A DNA stretch of 64,000 bases, from contig NZ_CAAHFH010000001.1 of NCBI RefSeq assembly GCF_900890705.1, positions 1,860,001 through 1,924,000 on the forward strand. Reading direction: 5' to 3'. The notes beneath the pieces are model-generated. The model searched no databases. It had not been told where the DNA came from and worked only from the letters and a program-made list of their open reading frames with translations. Source of the DNA: Pontiella sulfatireligans. Its GTDB lineage: Bacteria; Verrucomicrobiota; Kiritimatiellia; Kiritimatiellales; Pontiellaceae. This document shows, in pieces, positions 16,735 through 25,138 of the stretch; the stretch's first letter is position 1, and every line of letters begins with the position of its first letter. The position numbers and the translations under genes are program-made.

Positions 16735-17961
16735 TCAACTTTGAGCCCGCAACGAGCGGCATGTGAAACCCACCAGACAAATGTCGTCGTCGAACTCGCC
16801 GTCCGCCGAATAATCACACACCTCTTTGACAAAAGCCGGGAATAGTTCTTGGAGCGGAAGCCCTCCATTCCGTTTGGCCGCCTGCAGCAGGCGCTCCTCG
16901 CCAAACTCCTCGTCATCCGTGCCCAGCGCTTCGTAGAGGCCGTCCGTATACATGACCACGGAATCGCCAGCCCGCAACTGTTTTTCAAAGGTTTGGTAAA
17001 CGACATCTTCACAAACTGCCAGTGCGGGACCCCGCATGGATCCATCATCCATGAGCCAGCCGGCGGTTTTTTCGCCCCCCTTCAAGAGGAGCGGCACTGG
17101 ATGCCCGGCATTGGCCACCCGCATCCGGCCGGAGGCGGCATCGTAGACCGCATAGCAGGCCGTGGCATAAAGAAACACGTCCTGCTGCCGCAGAATCGGC
17201 AGCAGCCGTTCGTTCATCCGTCCGAGGAATCTGCCCGGGTCGCGCTCCTGCTCCGCCAGCTCCTGAACCATGGCGCAAATGAGCGCCGTGCCCAGCGCCG
17301 CACGCACGCCGTGGCCCATCACATCGCACAGCAGCACGCAGCACTCCGTGCCCGACAGGCGACGGATGGCGCAAATATCACCGCTGACCATGCCGCTGGC
17401 ATTGTAATGATGAAGGAACTGCACCGCACTTTCTTCGCGAGATACGCCTTCAGGGAAAATGGGATAGGTCGTAGGAAAAAAGGATTTCTGCAACTCCGCG
17501 GCCATGCGCAAATCTTCCTCCATGCCCTCCTTAATCCTGCGGATTTCCTCCGCATAGCGGGCCACCTGCAATTCCGCGAGCTTATGTTCGGTAATATTCC
17601 GGGAGATGCCAAAGGTTCCGACCACCTTGCCCGCGTCGTCAATCAGCGGCATCTTCGACGTGGAAGACCACGCCACATGACCATTCTTCCAGGTGGTCTC
17701 TTCCTCGATGCCTTCCAACGGTTCGCCACTCTTGATAATGGCCTGCTCGTCTTCAAACATGTGACGGGCATCGTCCTCGCGAAAGCTGTCGAAATCGCTC
17801 TTACCAATCAGCTCATCGGGAGAGGAATAGCCCCAAGCATTGGCCAAGTTTTTATTCACCATGACGAACCGGGACTGCAAATCCTTGAAGTAGATGCTGT
17901 CCGTCATCTTCTCCATGAGTCTTTTAAGCAGGAATTCAGCAGAATAGAGTTCTTTGTTCAT
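16735..17961 (-). CDS. PAS domain-SpoIIE/PP2C phosphatase (RsbU-like)
   Basis: A 408-residue soluble signalling protein. A PAS sensor fills about residues 12-135 (KMTDSIYFKDLQSRFVMVNK to FGISRNITEHKLAE), followed by a coiled-coil linker (about 135-170) and a PP2C-type SpoIIE phosphatase (about 185-403). Phosphatase marks are SGDICAI, CDVMGHGVRAAL, VANAGHPVPLLL, MYTDGLYEA and DDDICLV, with the Asp residues that bind two metal ions. Such proteins dephosphorylate anti-anti-sigma factors in partner-switching pathways. No STAS protein or anti-sigma kinase lies nearby, so its target is unknown. The ATG follows a GGGGGCGATGCC region. A transcription terminator separates it from the GntR gene upstream. 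Confidence 0.88.
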   Translation of the reverse strand: MNKELYSAEFLLKRLMEKMTDSIYFKDLQSRFVMVNKNLANAWGYSSPDELIGKSDFDSFREDDARHMFEDEQAIIKSGEPLEGIEEETTWKNGHVAWSSTSKMPLIDDAGKVVGTFGISRNITEHKLAELQVARYAEEIRRIKEGMEEDLRMAAELQKSFFPTTYPIFPEGVSREESAVQFLHHYNASGMVSGDICAIRRLSGTECCVLLCDVMGHGVRAALGTALICAMVQELAEQERDPGRFLGRMNERLLPILRQQDVFLYATACYAVYDAASGRMRVANAGHPVPLLLKGGEKTAGWLMDDGSMRGPALAVCEDVVYQTFEKQLRAGDSVVMYTDGLYEALGTDDEEFGEERLLQAAKRNGGLPLQELFPAFVKEVCDYSADGEFDDDICLVGFTCRSLRAQS

Positions 17962-18004
17962 TAGGCATCGCCCCCTTTTGCTTCGCCGTTATAACTCATA
18001 CATG

Positions 18005-18038
18005 AAAAAAACCGACTCCACATGATGGAACCGGCTTT
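18005..18038 (-). terminator. Intrinsic terminator of the GntR regulator gene
   Basis: On the minus strand CCGGTTCC and GGAGTCGG pair over 8 bp, including two G-U pairs, around a 7-base loop, and are followed by a run of seven T. It lies about 30 bp past the stop at 18069. Confidence 0.65.
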
Positions 18039-18068
18039 TGTTCAAACGCCGTTCAGGAAGAGACGTTC

Positions 18069-19277
18069 CTATCTTTTTCCGAAGTCATCCATAAGTTCTT
18101 TAACCACCTTCTCAACGCCATCCACGCCAAGGCGGGCGCGGCCGCCGCAGGATTCGCGGATATAAAACGCCTGGGGCTCGTGCTGAACCAGTTGCGCCGA
18201 CTTGCCTTGGCTGAGCGCCAATGCATGGCCAATCATTCCTTTGGCCACATACTCATAGGGAAGCAACATGGTGCTCAGCGGCGGATTCGACCGCAGCCCG
18301 TTCGGGTTGTTGTTATGTCCGAGAACGGCAAAATCGTCCGGAATGGAGAAGCCCTTGCTGGCCGCCGCACTCATAAATTCGAACGCAATCTCATCGTGGT
18401 ACGCGATGACCGCCAGTTCGCCCTTCATGGGCGCCCAGCGTTTGATGATCCGTTTATAGTCCTTCTCCGAGCGGTCCACCATGCCGATCAGGTTTGGCAG
18501 ATCCTCGCGGTCGCACCAACGGCTGTACTGAAGCAGCTTACGCTGGAAATATTCCGCCCCCTCTGTATCAGGACCTAGAAGCGCAATTTTATTGTAGCCG
18601 AGCTTTCTTAAATAACTGCACTGCAAGTAGGTGTCGGAGTGGGAGGCATCGGGCTCAACGCTCGGATCCCAATAACAGTTGGCCTCCAGTCCGTGTGCGG
18701 GGTTGGCCAGCACCACCGGAAGTTCGCTGGCCCGAATAAAATCGTGCAGCCCGGCCGCATGCTGATCCTCCCCGATCCACGGAAGAATGATGGCGCAACA
18801 ATCCTGATCCAAAAATTCGCGCGCCAATGAGGCGGAATGGATATCAATTTCGGTTACGGTGCGGATATTGAGCTTGATGCCCATATCCTCAGCCATGTGG
18901 TGCAGCTGGTCGATCAGACTGGTTACATAGTACCCCCACTGCTTGAGCGGAAGCAGAACGCCGATCTTGTCGGTGGTGCGCAGCACCTTTTCGGTTGCCA
19001 CCTTGCGCATCTTGAAATCCACTGCACGCTCCGTAACAAAGGTGCCGCTGCCGCGCTTGAGCTCAACATACCCCCGCTCGGCCAGCGTTTCGAAGGCGTG
19101 TCGTACGGTGTGGTAGTTGCAGCCATACTGCTCGCCCAGCGCTCTCACGCCAGGAAGCCGTGTGCCCGGCGGTAGTTCACCGCTTTCGATCCGAGCCAAA
19201 ATATCGTCGCAAATACCCTGATATTTATGAGGCGTGCTTTCCAATGATGTTTCCAACGAACTATCGATTTCTTTCAT
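18069..19277 (-). CDS. GntR-family transcriptional regulator with LacI-like effector domain
   Basis: A 402-residue regulator. The N-terminal winged helix (about 15-85) reads KYQGICDDILARIESGELPP, GCNYHTVRHAFETLAERGY and GSGTFVTE. From about 100 on it has a periplasmic-binding-protein-like sugar sensor of the LacI/GalR type (KIGVLLPLKQWGYYV, AVIAYHDEIAFEFMSAA, DDFAVLGHNNNP). Such GntR-LacI hybrids (AraR-type) usually repress sugar-use genes until an oligosaccharide binds. ATG 19277 is chosen over the TTG four codons upstream. It stands alone, with its own promoter overlapped by a palindrome and its own terminator. It is the only intact DNA-binding regulator beside the sigma factor in this window and is the best candidate to control the surrounding carbohydrate operons. 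Confidence 0.9.
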   Translation of the reverse strand: MKEIDSSLETSLESTPHKYQGICDDILARIESGELPPGTRLPGVRALGEQYGCNYHTVRHAFETLAERGYVELKRGSGTFVTERAVDFKMRKVATEKVLRTTDKIGVLLPLKQWGYYVTSLIDQLHHMAEDMGIKLNIRTVTEIDIHSASLAREFLDQDCCAIILPWIGEDQHAAGLHDFIRASELPVVLANPAHGLEANCYWDPSVEPDASHSDTYLQCSYLRKLGYNKIALLGPDTEGAEYFQRKLLQYSRWCDREDLPNLIGMVDRSEKDYKRIIKRWAPMKGELAVIAYHDEIAFEFMSAAASKGFSIPDDFAVLGHNNNPNGLRSNPPLSTMLLPYEYVAKGMIGHALALSQGKSAQLVQHEPQAFYIRESCGGRARLGVDGVEKVVKELMDDFGKR

Positions 19278-19291
19278 TTTTCCACCCAACT

Positions 19292-19334
19292 GTTATAAGA
19301 CATCTACAACCAACCTATCAATTGATTATTGATA
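19292..19334 (-). promoter_or_regulatory. Promoter of the GntR gene with overlapping palindromic operator
   Basis: On the minus strand TTGATA (19316-19321), 18 bp, TATAAC (19292-19297). The -35 box lies inside a perfect palindrome, TATCAAT-TGATT-ATTGATA (19316-19334), with 7-bp arms. Its position suggests autorepression by the GntR protein. Confidence 0.5.
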
Positions 19335-19456
19335 TAATAACAAAACCCAAGGAAACCGGAAGATATATAACAATGAAATTTCAAAAGCGAACGATCACAT
19401 AATCAACGCTTCCAGCCCAGATCGCCGGCACGGAACCGGCTATCCAGCCTGTCCAA

Positions 19457-21375
19457 TTAAGGCGTGTATTCCACCTTCAACCGGATAAAGCCGGTGTTTC
19501 CAACCATAGGAACCTGATTCGTGACGGCATCGAACGCTCCGCCGGGAAGCTCGCCGGATCCGATCAAAACAAAACAGCTGTTGGTCCAGGTTCCGCCAAT
19601 CAAGTCGGGATTGGTTTCGAGCTGATAGCCCAATCCGCGTGTCGCGGCGTCAGTGCGTTTGGCGTAGACATACTCAATATAGTTCGTTCCGCCGTTCTCC
19701 ATGGCTTGGGCGGTTGGCCAGTGGCCGACATCCAGTCCGTTGGTCGGATCGCCGCCAAAGGCATATTCGAGCAAGTTTTTGGCAATATCCGAATCTGGAT
19801 TATCCGTCAGATTGGTCTGGCTTCCAAGGCCAAGATAGTCCGCCAGCCAGTCGGCCAGCAGCGATGACGGAGTCTCAACACCTTCAAGCAGTTCACAAAA
19901 CTGGATATTATCGAGCAATGCGACATCCCCAACGGCCCAGCTGTTCCCGCCGTTGATGGTCTGCACCTGCATGCGCAGGGTCTCGAGCGTGAATCCCGCC
20001 GCCAGCTGATTAACCACTTCCGTCTCGGTCCCGCCGTCGAAGCTGTAATAGGCCTTGAACGAGCCGACCGCGCCTGCATTGTCCAGATCGTATACGGCAC
20101 GAACATGCAGGTTGGACATTACGCGGCCATTCTGCACCACCTGCTGGATCGTTGAACCGGCGCTGAGACTTATGCGGAACTCATCCGTTGCTCCGCCGCC
20201 TTCATAACGGACCAGCAACATGCCGTTACGATCGGTTCCTGCAAGGGAGTTGTCCCGGATGCCGTAGCCGAATTGTGCTTTCCCATCTGCGGCCGCTGTG
20301 CCCGAGAAGCCGGCCGAAACAACGTCGAAGCTCAATTGATAGACTCCGGACGTTGCATTTTCATAACTGCTTCCGGAAGTGACTTTATTTTGGAACGCTG
20401 ACTCCGTCGTTCCATTGTAGGTCCAGCGTTGCATTTGATTGGACACCACCGCCAACGGGGAGTCGGCCCATGCAAGCCCGGTACCCGTCGTGCTAAACCC
20501 TTCCGACAGCCCCGCGCCGTTGGTCACACTAGCATAGGTCCATTCCTCGAGCACCGTCTTGGTCGGTGGCGGCGGTGGACCGCCGAGCGTGCGGAGAACC
20601 AAGTTGTCGGTCGAGACCTGATCGCCCACCTCCCAGTTGGCGCCGCCGTTGGAGGTTTGCACCACGGCGCGCAGTTGATCCAGTGCAAAACCGGATGCTA
20701 GCTGCCCAGCATGTGCAAGTACCTCAGCAGCACCGTCGAGTCGATAATACACCTTAAACGAACCGATCGCCCCCCTGCTGTCGAGATCGTAGACCGAGCG
20801 GACATTCAAATGATCCAGCGTGGCTTCGGGGAACGTACCAACCAATTGATTCACGCCGCCGTCATCCGTCACCTCCAAACGATAGTGCGCATTCGACCCA
20901 CCTCCGCTATTGAACACCAAACGGAATGTCGCATCGATGTCTGCCCCACCTGGATCGCCGCGCAGACCGAAGCCGACGCGGCCAATGCCGTTGGTCAGCG
21001 CCGCGGTTCCCGAAAAGTCGCCGTCAAGATAGTCGACCGACAGCTGGAACAGCCCGTTGCTTGCGCCGTCATAGCTTGAAGGGTCCTTGCCTTGGAACAG
21101 GCTGGGATCAGCACCGTCGGCCTGCCAACGGACGGTTTCGTTCTGGATTGAGGCCAACGGATCATTATTAAAGAACACGCCGCCCACCAAACCGGTGCTG
21201 ATTCCTTCGGCCAGCTCTGCGCCATTAGTCAGACCATTGTAATGCCATGCATCGATCACCTCCGATGTGCAGGCATCGTCGGCAACACTTGAGGAAAGCA
21301 TAACCACAATGGATTCATCATTGGTGAGGGTCAGCGTCGAAGCATAGTCCTGCCCCTTGTAGCTGACCGTTAGCT
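19457..21375 (-). pseudogene. 5'-deleted paralogue of the GH10 modular protein
   Basis: The open frame covers about 615 codons but has no signal peptide and no credible start. Going upstream, homology with the GH10-sulfatase fusion continues past any start codon: LTVSYKGQDYASTLTLTN here matches ITVSYNGQETTSSLSLTN right after the GH10 barrel there. The homology stops near 21372, and an in-frame TAG lies at 21401-21403. So the catalytic barrel has been lost. What remains: a LamG-like domain very similar to that of the fusion (GLFQLSVDYLDGDFSGTAAL), a second LamG-like copy (about 250-480 of the frame), a DPTNGL-containing linker, and the shared C-terminal domain (PMVGNTGFIRLKVEYTP). An unusual internal start could still make a binding-only protein without export signal, but this looks dead. 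Confidence 0.7.
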
Positions 21376-21522
21376 GCAGTATTATCGGGAAACAGCTACC
21401 CTACCGCAGAATGAGCGGGAATCGCTTCTGCCGCCGAAACATTCGTTGCTTTTCATTCATTCGTTGCCACTAAAATATACGAAGGACCCTTTTCCCGGGT
21501 AAAAAAAACAAAGCTCTTCACC

Positions 21523-21550
21523 AAAAAAAGCCCCGCTAAACGGGGCTTTT
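21523..21550 (-). terminator. Intrinsic terminator of the large modular protein gene
   Basis: AAAAGCCCCG and CGGGGCTTTT pair over 10 bp around a 5-base loop (21526-21550). On the minus strand it is followed by a run of T. It lies 23 bp after the stop of the gene ending at 21574. Confidence 0.85.
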
Positions 21551-21573
21551 CTGGTTACCTGTTAAACGACAGT

Positions 21574-24105
21574 CTACGGGGTAAATGTAATATCCAGCTT
21601 CATAAACCGTGCACCAATATCGGTCGGAACCTGATTGGTGACCGTCATGTGCCCCGCTTCCGGGACACCGTCAACACTGCCGACAAACTCAACATCGTTC
21701 GTGCTGAAGCCATCACCGAAAACAAGGTTATCATCTGCCAGCACGGCATAGCTCAGGCCGCGGGCAGAAGCTTCTGCATCATCCCACTGCACGTGGACGT
21801 ATACAAGATATGCACCATCAACCGACTCAACCGGCAGGTTCGCCGCTCCGCCAATAGCATATTCGGTCAGGTTGTTAACGCCGTTTCCATTGGCATCTTC
21901 GAGCAGGCCGGTGTCGGAGGTGTATCCATTTTCCGCCAGCCATTCGCTGTAGAACGAATCGGGGGTGTCCGGCGGTTCCGGAGTGTCCAGCGGCGTGTAG
22001 TTAATCTCCAGATTATCCAGAACAATATAATCGCCTGTACTCCAGTTGGCCGAACGCGTCTGGATTTTTGTCAACTCGGTGATGCCTAGAGCTGCAAAAT
22101 CGAAGCTGTTGGTCTGCACGGCAACTCCGCCGGGGAACCATTCTCCGCTGCTCAACAGGCGGATTTCGCTGTTCGCATAGTCCAGTTCAATGGTCACGAA
22201 GAAGTCGCCGGTTACGGCATTGACCGAACTTAGGCGCCCATGAGCGGTGAAAGCTGCATTTCCTTCCGCGCTGATACGAATGGCATCGCTGGTAGCTCCC
22301 TGATCTGCAATTTTCAAACCAACGTAATTTGCTTCGGAATCGTCGTAAAGGCGAATTCCAAAGTTCGAGACCAGATTGGTAGCTGAAGACCAGTCGATTT
22401 CTGAGAACTTCAGGGTCATCTTCGCCACTGCATTCGTCAGAACAACCGGTTGCGACAGGGTGGTCTTGTCTGAAAACCCATTCGCAGGTGCTACGTTCGT
22501 CGTAGCATAAATGAAGGTGCCATCATCCGTAGTCTGGGCAAACTGATGAGCGTTCGTGTCCGTACCCGGTAAAACCAGATCGTTGTTTGAACGCTGATAC
22601 TGCCCATTGCTGTTCATATCCCACTCGTCAACAGTAACCGTCGGCGAGGTGCCGAGACCCGCGAGAACAATACCGGCGACACCGCTTCGTTTTCCTGCAG
22701 TAGCCGTGGTCCAGATATTTGTTATCGCAGACACTTCTGAGAATGTCCCGCGCGCGATCTGGCGACTACCCGGCCCCACATCAAGGATCGTACCGGTATT
22801 TGAAGCAACCCAACCGGCGGCGTCGTTACCGGAAGTTGCCTCGAAAAACAGGCCCTGTCCGTCGACCATTCCGCCGAAGTCATAGAGATTCGTAACAGCA
22901 GCGGGATCAGTCGCTGAGTTGGCGGCCATTGCGACCACTTCAATTTCATCGCTGTCCGACCGCACCAGATAGGTTCCAATAGATAAGTACCCGTCCGAGA
23001 CATGACTCAAATTTACATCAACAGATCCGGCCGCTGTTACCGTGGCGCACCAGTTGGCGGAAGGTGCCCCGCCGATAGCGACTCTGTTCTTCAAGTTTGT
23101 CTCCGTGAGCGATGCGGTTCCGCCAAAGGTGATCACGCCGGTGGAATCCGTTGCGTCCGGTTCACCGCCCTTGTTTGAAGCAGTCAGCACCACCACCACG
23201 TCGCCCACCTGCGCATCGGCGAATGTCTTATACGTTAAGTTCGTCAGGAGCTTGTTGAAAGTTCCTGTTTGGGAGTCTACAATACTGAGATTTCCCTCAT
23301 AGAGCGTTGTGGCAGGTGCCACCAGCTGTGTGAACTCGATGTTGTCGAACTTAAACAGGTCGCCGGGCTCCCAGATTTGACCCCCGTTATACTGCTGAGA
23401 ATTAATTCGCAGAGCGCCGAGGTCCCAACCGTCTTTGATGGCTCCCGAGTGAAGAAGCACTTCAGAGGCCGCACCCAGTGTGTAATACGCTTCATAGGTT
23501 CCTGCATTCAGGTCATAGACCTGTCTGAAGTTCAGATTCGAAACCGAACTTCCCGGAATCGAAAAGTCAACAATCCCTAGGGTGATGTCCTTGGAATCGA
23601 CCGTGATCTGAATCTGGTCTGCATCGGCAATAATATTGGTTACGCCGGAACTGTTTACGTTGGTAACGTTGAGCTGACCTTGATACATAAAACGCATCAG
23701 CTGATCGTCACCGCCGCCGCCACCGGTTTTGCGGATACCGATCCCGAAGGTGGCACTCTGGTTTGATACCGAAGTATTGGCAAAGTTCGCCGAGACAATA
23801 TCAACACTCAGCTGATATTTTCCGCTGGTTTCACCCGCTCTCACCGAAGGGGTGACGGATCGGAAAAAATTCACATAAGGTGACGGCTCCTGATTGCCGA
23901 GCCCCTCAAGAACCGCATTGCTGCTGACAATCGACGCAACATCAGATGCCCCCCAGGTTTTTCCACCGACACCCAGATCTGAGTAACTACCTGCCGTATC
24001 GATCGCTCCATCCAGAACATCAAAATCCCAACTGTCTATAACGTTCTGCCCTTGCGAAACACTCGCAAAAGCCACTGCCATTAATATGGCTAGCCACTTT
24101 TTCAT
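21574..24105 (-). CDS. Large secreted modular protein, no recognised enzyme domain
   Basis: An 843-residue secreted protein. ATG 24105 has a strong GGAGGTAGAG site and begins the signal peptide MKKWLAILMAVAFASVSQG. Parts in order: LamG-like beta-sandwich (about 25-260, KYQLSVDIVSANFANTSV, YDLNAGTYEAYYTLGAA); the uncharacterised domain also seen in two sulfatases (about 265-485, VGDVVVVLTASNKGG); a second LamG-like domain (about 490-745, SANWSTGDYIVLDNLEINYT); a Pro-rich linker; and a C-terminal domain (GLSYAVLADDNLVFGDGF, then RFMKLDITFTP). I see no catalytic motif. It probably binds polysaccharide or acts as a surface scaffold. It has its own promoter and terminator, and the promoter matches those of the enzyme operons, so it is probably expressed with them. 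Confidence 0.85.
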   Translation of the reverse strand: MKKWLAILMAVAFASVSQGQNVIDSWDFDVLDGAIDTAGSYSDLGVGGKTWGASDVASIVSSNAVLEGLGNQEPSPYVNFFRSVTPSVRAGETSGKYQLSVDIVSANFANTSVSNQSATFGIGIRKTGGGGGDDQLMRFMYQGQLNVTNVNSSGVTNIIADADQIQITVDSKDITLGIVDFSIPGSSVSNLNFRQVYDLNAGTYEAYYTLGAASEVLLHSGAIKDGWDLGALRINSQQYNGGQIWEPGDLFKFDNIEFTQLVAPATTLYEGNLSIVDSQTGTFNKLLTNLTYKTFADAQVGDVVVVLTASNKGGEPDATDSTGVITFGGTASLTETNLKNRVAIGGAPSANWCATVTAAGSVDVNLSHVSDGYLSIGTYLVRSDSDEIEVVAMAANSATDPAAVTNLYDFGGMVDGQGLFFEATSGNDAAGWVASNTGTILDVGPGSRQIARGTFSEVSAITNIWTTATAGKRSGVAGIVLAGLGTSPTVTVDEWDMNSNGQYQRSNNDLVLPGTDTNAHQFAQTTDDGTFIYATTNVAPANGFSDKTTLSQPVVLTNAVAKMTLKFSEIDWSSATNLVSNFGIRLYDDSEANYVGLKIADQGATSDAIRISAEGNAAFTAHGRLSSVNAVTGDFFVTIELDYANSEIRLLSSGEWFPGGVAVQTNSFDFAALGITELTKIQTRSANWSTGDYIVLDNLEINYTPLDTPEPPDTPDSFYSEWLAENGYTSDTGLLEDANGNGVNNLTEYAIGGAANLPVESVDGAYLVYVHVQWDDAEASARGLSYAVLADDNLVFGDGFSTNDVEFVGSVDGVPEAGHMTVTNQVPTDIGARFMKLDITFTP

Positions 24106-24198
24106 CTCTCTACCTCCGTAGTATCTCTCTTTACTCTCCATGGAAGGCACCCGCCTCCACATATAAATAATACACACCTATCGCTTCAGGTTGGATTG

Positions 24199-24228
24199 CT
24201 TATATATCGTTCCTATATCTATGTCAAC
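24199..24228 (-). promoter_or_regulatory. Sigma-70-type promoter of the modular-protein gene
   Basis: On the minus strand TTGACA (24222-24227), 17 bp, TATAAG (24199-24204). It carries the GTTGACA-N13-GATATAT signature found at two other carbohydrate promoters. Confidence 0.65.
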
Positions 24229-24384
24229 ATGGGAATCCCGGTTTTTATGTTCCACTCACTACCACCACTCATCGGTTTCGCGGAAAAAACCCAATAAAAT
24301 CAAATAACTAACGATTAATGCGATTTTTGCCACACCAACGATTGCTCCCCCCCAAACAAGAAACACATCGAAAACACCTTGTTT

Positions 24385-24406
24385 TTGTTATATCTATGTT
24401 ATATTT
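24385..24406 (+). promoter_or_regulatory. Extended -10 promoter with direct repeat, deacetylase operon
   Basis: TTGTTATATCTATGTTATAT begins at 24385 and contains two GTTATAT boxes; the second forms an extended -10, TG-T-TATATT. No good -35 is present. It matches 17 of 20 bases of the repeat upstream of the ECF sigma gene. Confidence 0.4.
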
Positions 24407-24451
24407 AAAAATAAAGAAACTACATCACCTGTAGAACACTCGGAGTCAAAT

Positions 24452-25129
24452 ATGTTCAAAAATATTCTAACCTGCCTGCTTTTGCTGGGTGCCCTCTCGG
24501 CCTCAGCCGGTCGCAGCGCCATCAGCACAATTCCCAATAGTCAAAAAATGATCGCGTTGACCTTTGACGATGGACCCAGCGCGTATACCGCACCCATTCT
24601 GGACATCCTCGAAAAGCATCAGGTGAAAGCCACGTTCTTCCAGATCGGCAAAAAAGTGAAAGCCGAACCGCAACTTTCAAAACTCGTCACCCGTAAAGGC
24701 CACGAAATCGGCAACCATTCCATGACCCATCCGAAACTGACCGAACTCAAAACCTCAGAAGACATTCGCGAAGAAATTCTTGGTTTCCAGAAACTGGCAA
24801 AAAAAACCACCGGTGTTGGACCAACCGTTTTTCGCGCACCGTTCCTGAAGTTTGACGACCGGGTATGGTCCATACTCGACGAGTTGAACCTGCCCGCCTT
24901 CAACGCCAGCGTCTATGCCGACTATAAAGGGAAAGAAGACCTGAACGATCCCGCCGTTGCATCAGCCCATGCCGACGCAGTCGTTGCCAAGGTCATAAGC
25001 GGCGCCATCATCCTCATGCACGAGCGCGAGATCACCCTGAATTATCTCGACGAAGTGGTCGCCAAGCTGAAAGGTGCCGGATTCGTTTTCTGCACCGTCT
25101 CAGAACTGCAGGCCGCAGCCACGCAGTAA
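24452..25129 (+). CDS. Secreted polysaccharide deacetylase (CE4, NodB domain)
   Basis: A 225-residue protein with signal peptide MFKNILTCLLLLGALSASAG and one NodB homology domain. Motif 1 is ALTFDDGPS (Asp39 catalytic base, Asp40 metal ligand); motif 2 is HSMTHP (His89 and His93, metal ligands); motif 3 is FRAPFLKFD. CE4 enzymes remove N- or O-acetyl groups from chitin, peptidoglycan or xylan with a divalent metal. A CGGAG site precedes the ATG. It is first in an operon with a GH16 enzyme (9-bp gap) and a sulfatase, so a role in removing acetyl groups from a food polysaccharide is more likely than cell-wall work, but this is inference. Confidence 0.9.
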   Translation: MFKNILTCLLLLGALSASAGRSAISTIPNSQKMIALTFDDGPSAYTAPILDILEKHQVKATFFQIGKKVKAEPQLSKLVTRKGHEIGNHSMTHPKLTELKTSEDIREEILGFQKLAKKTTGVGPTVFRAPFLKFDDRVWSILDELNLPAFNASVYADYKGKEDLNDPAVASAHADAVVAKVISGAIILMHEREITLNYLDEVVAKLKGAGFVFCTVSELQAAATQ

Positions 25130-25138
25130 AGGCACCAT

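Larger units (their letters stand above)
24106..24451. other. Divergent promoter region
   Basis: This gap serves the modular-protein gene on the left and the deacetylase operon on the right. It is AT-rich and holds the two promoters listed separately. Between them (about 24230-24370) I see no gene or further structure. Confidence 0.6.

Noticed and set aside
19457..21307. Intact 616-residue protein starting at GTG 21305-21307
   Set aside because: Homology to the fusion protein continues upstream of that codon, and there is no signal peptide, so it is better read as a truncated gene.
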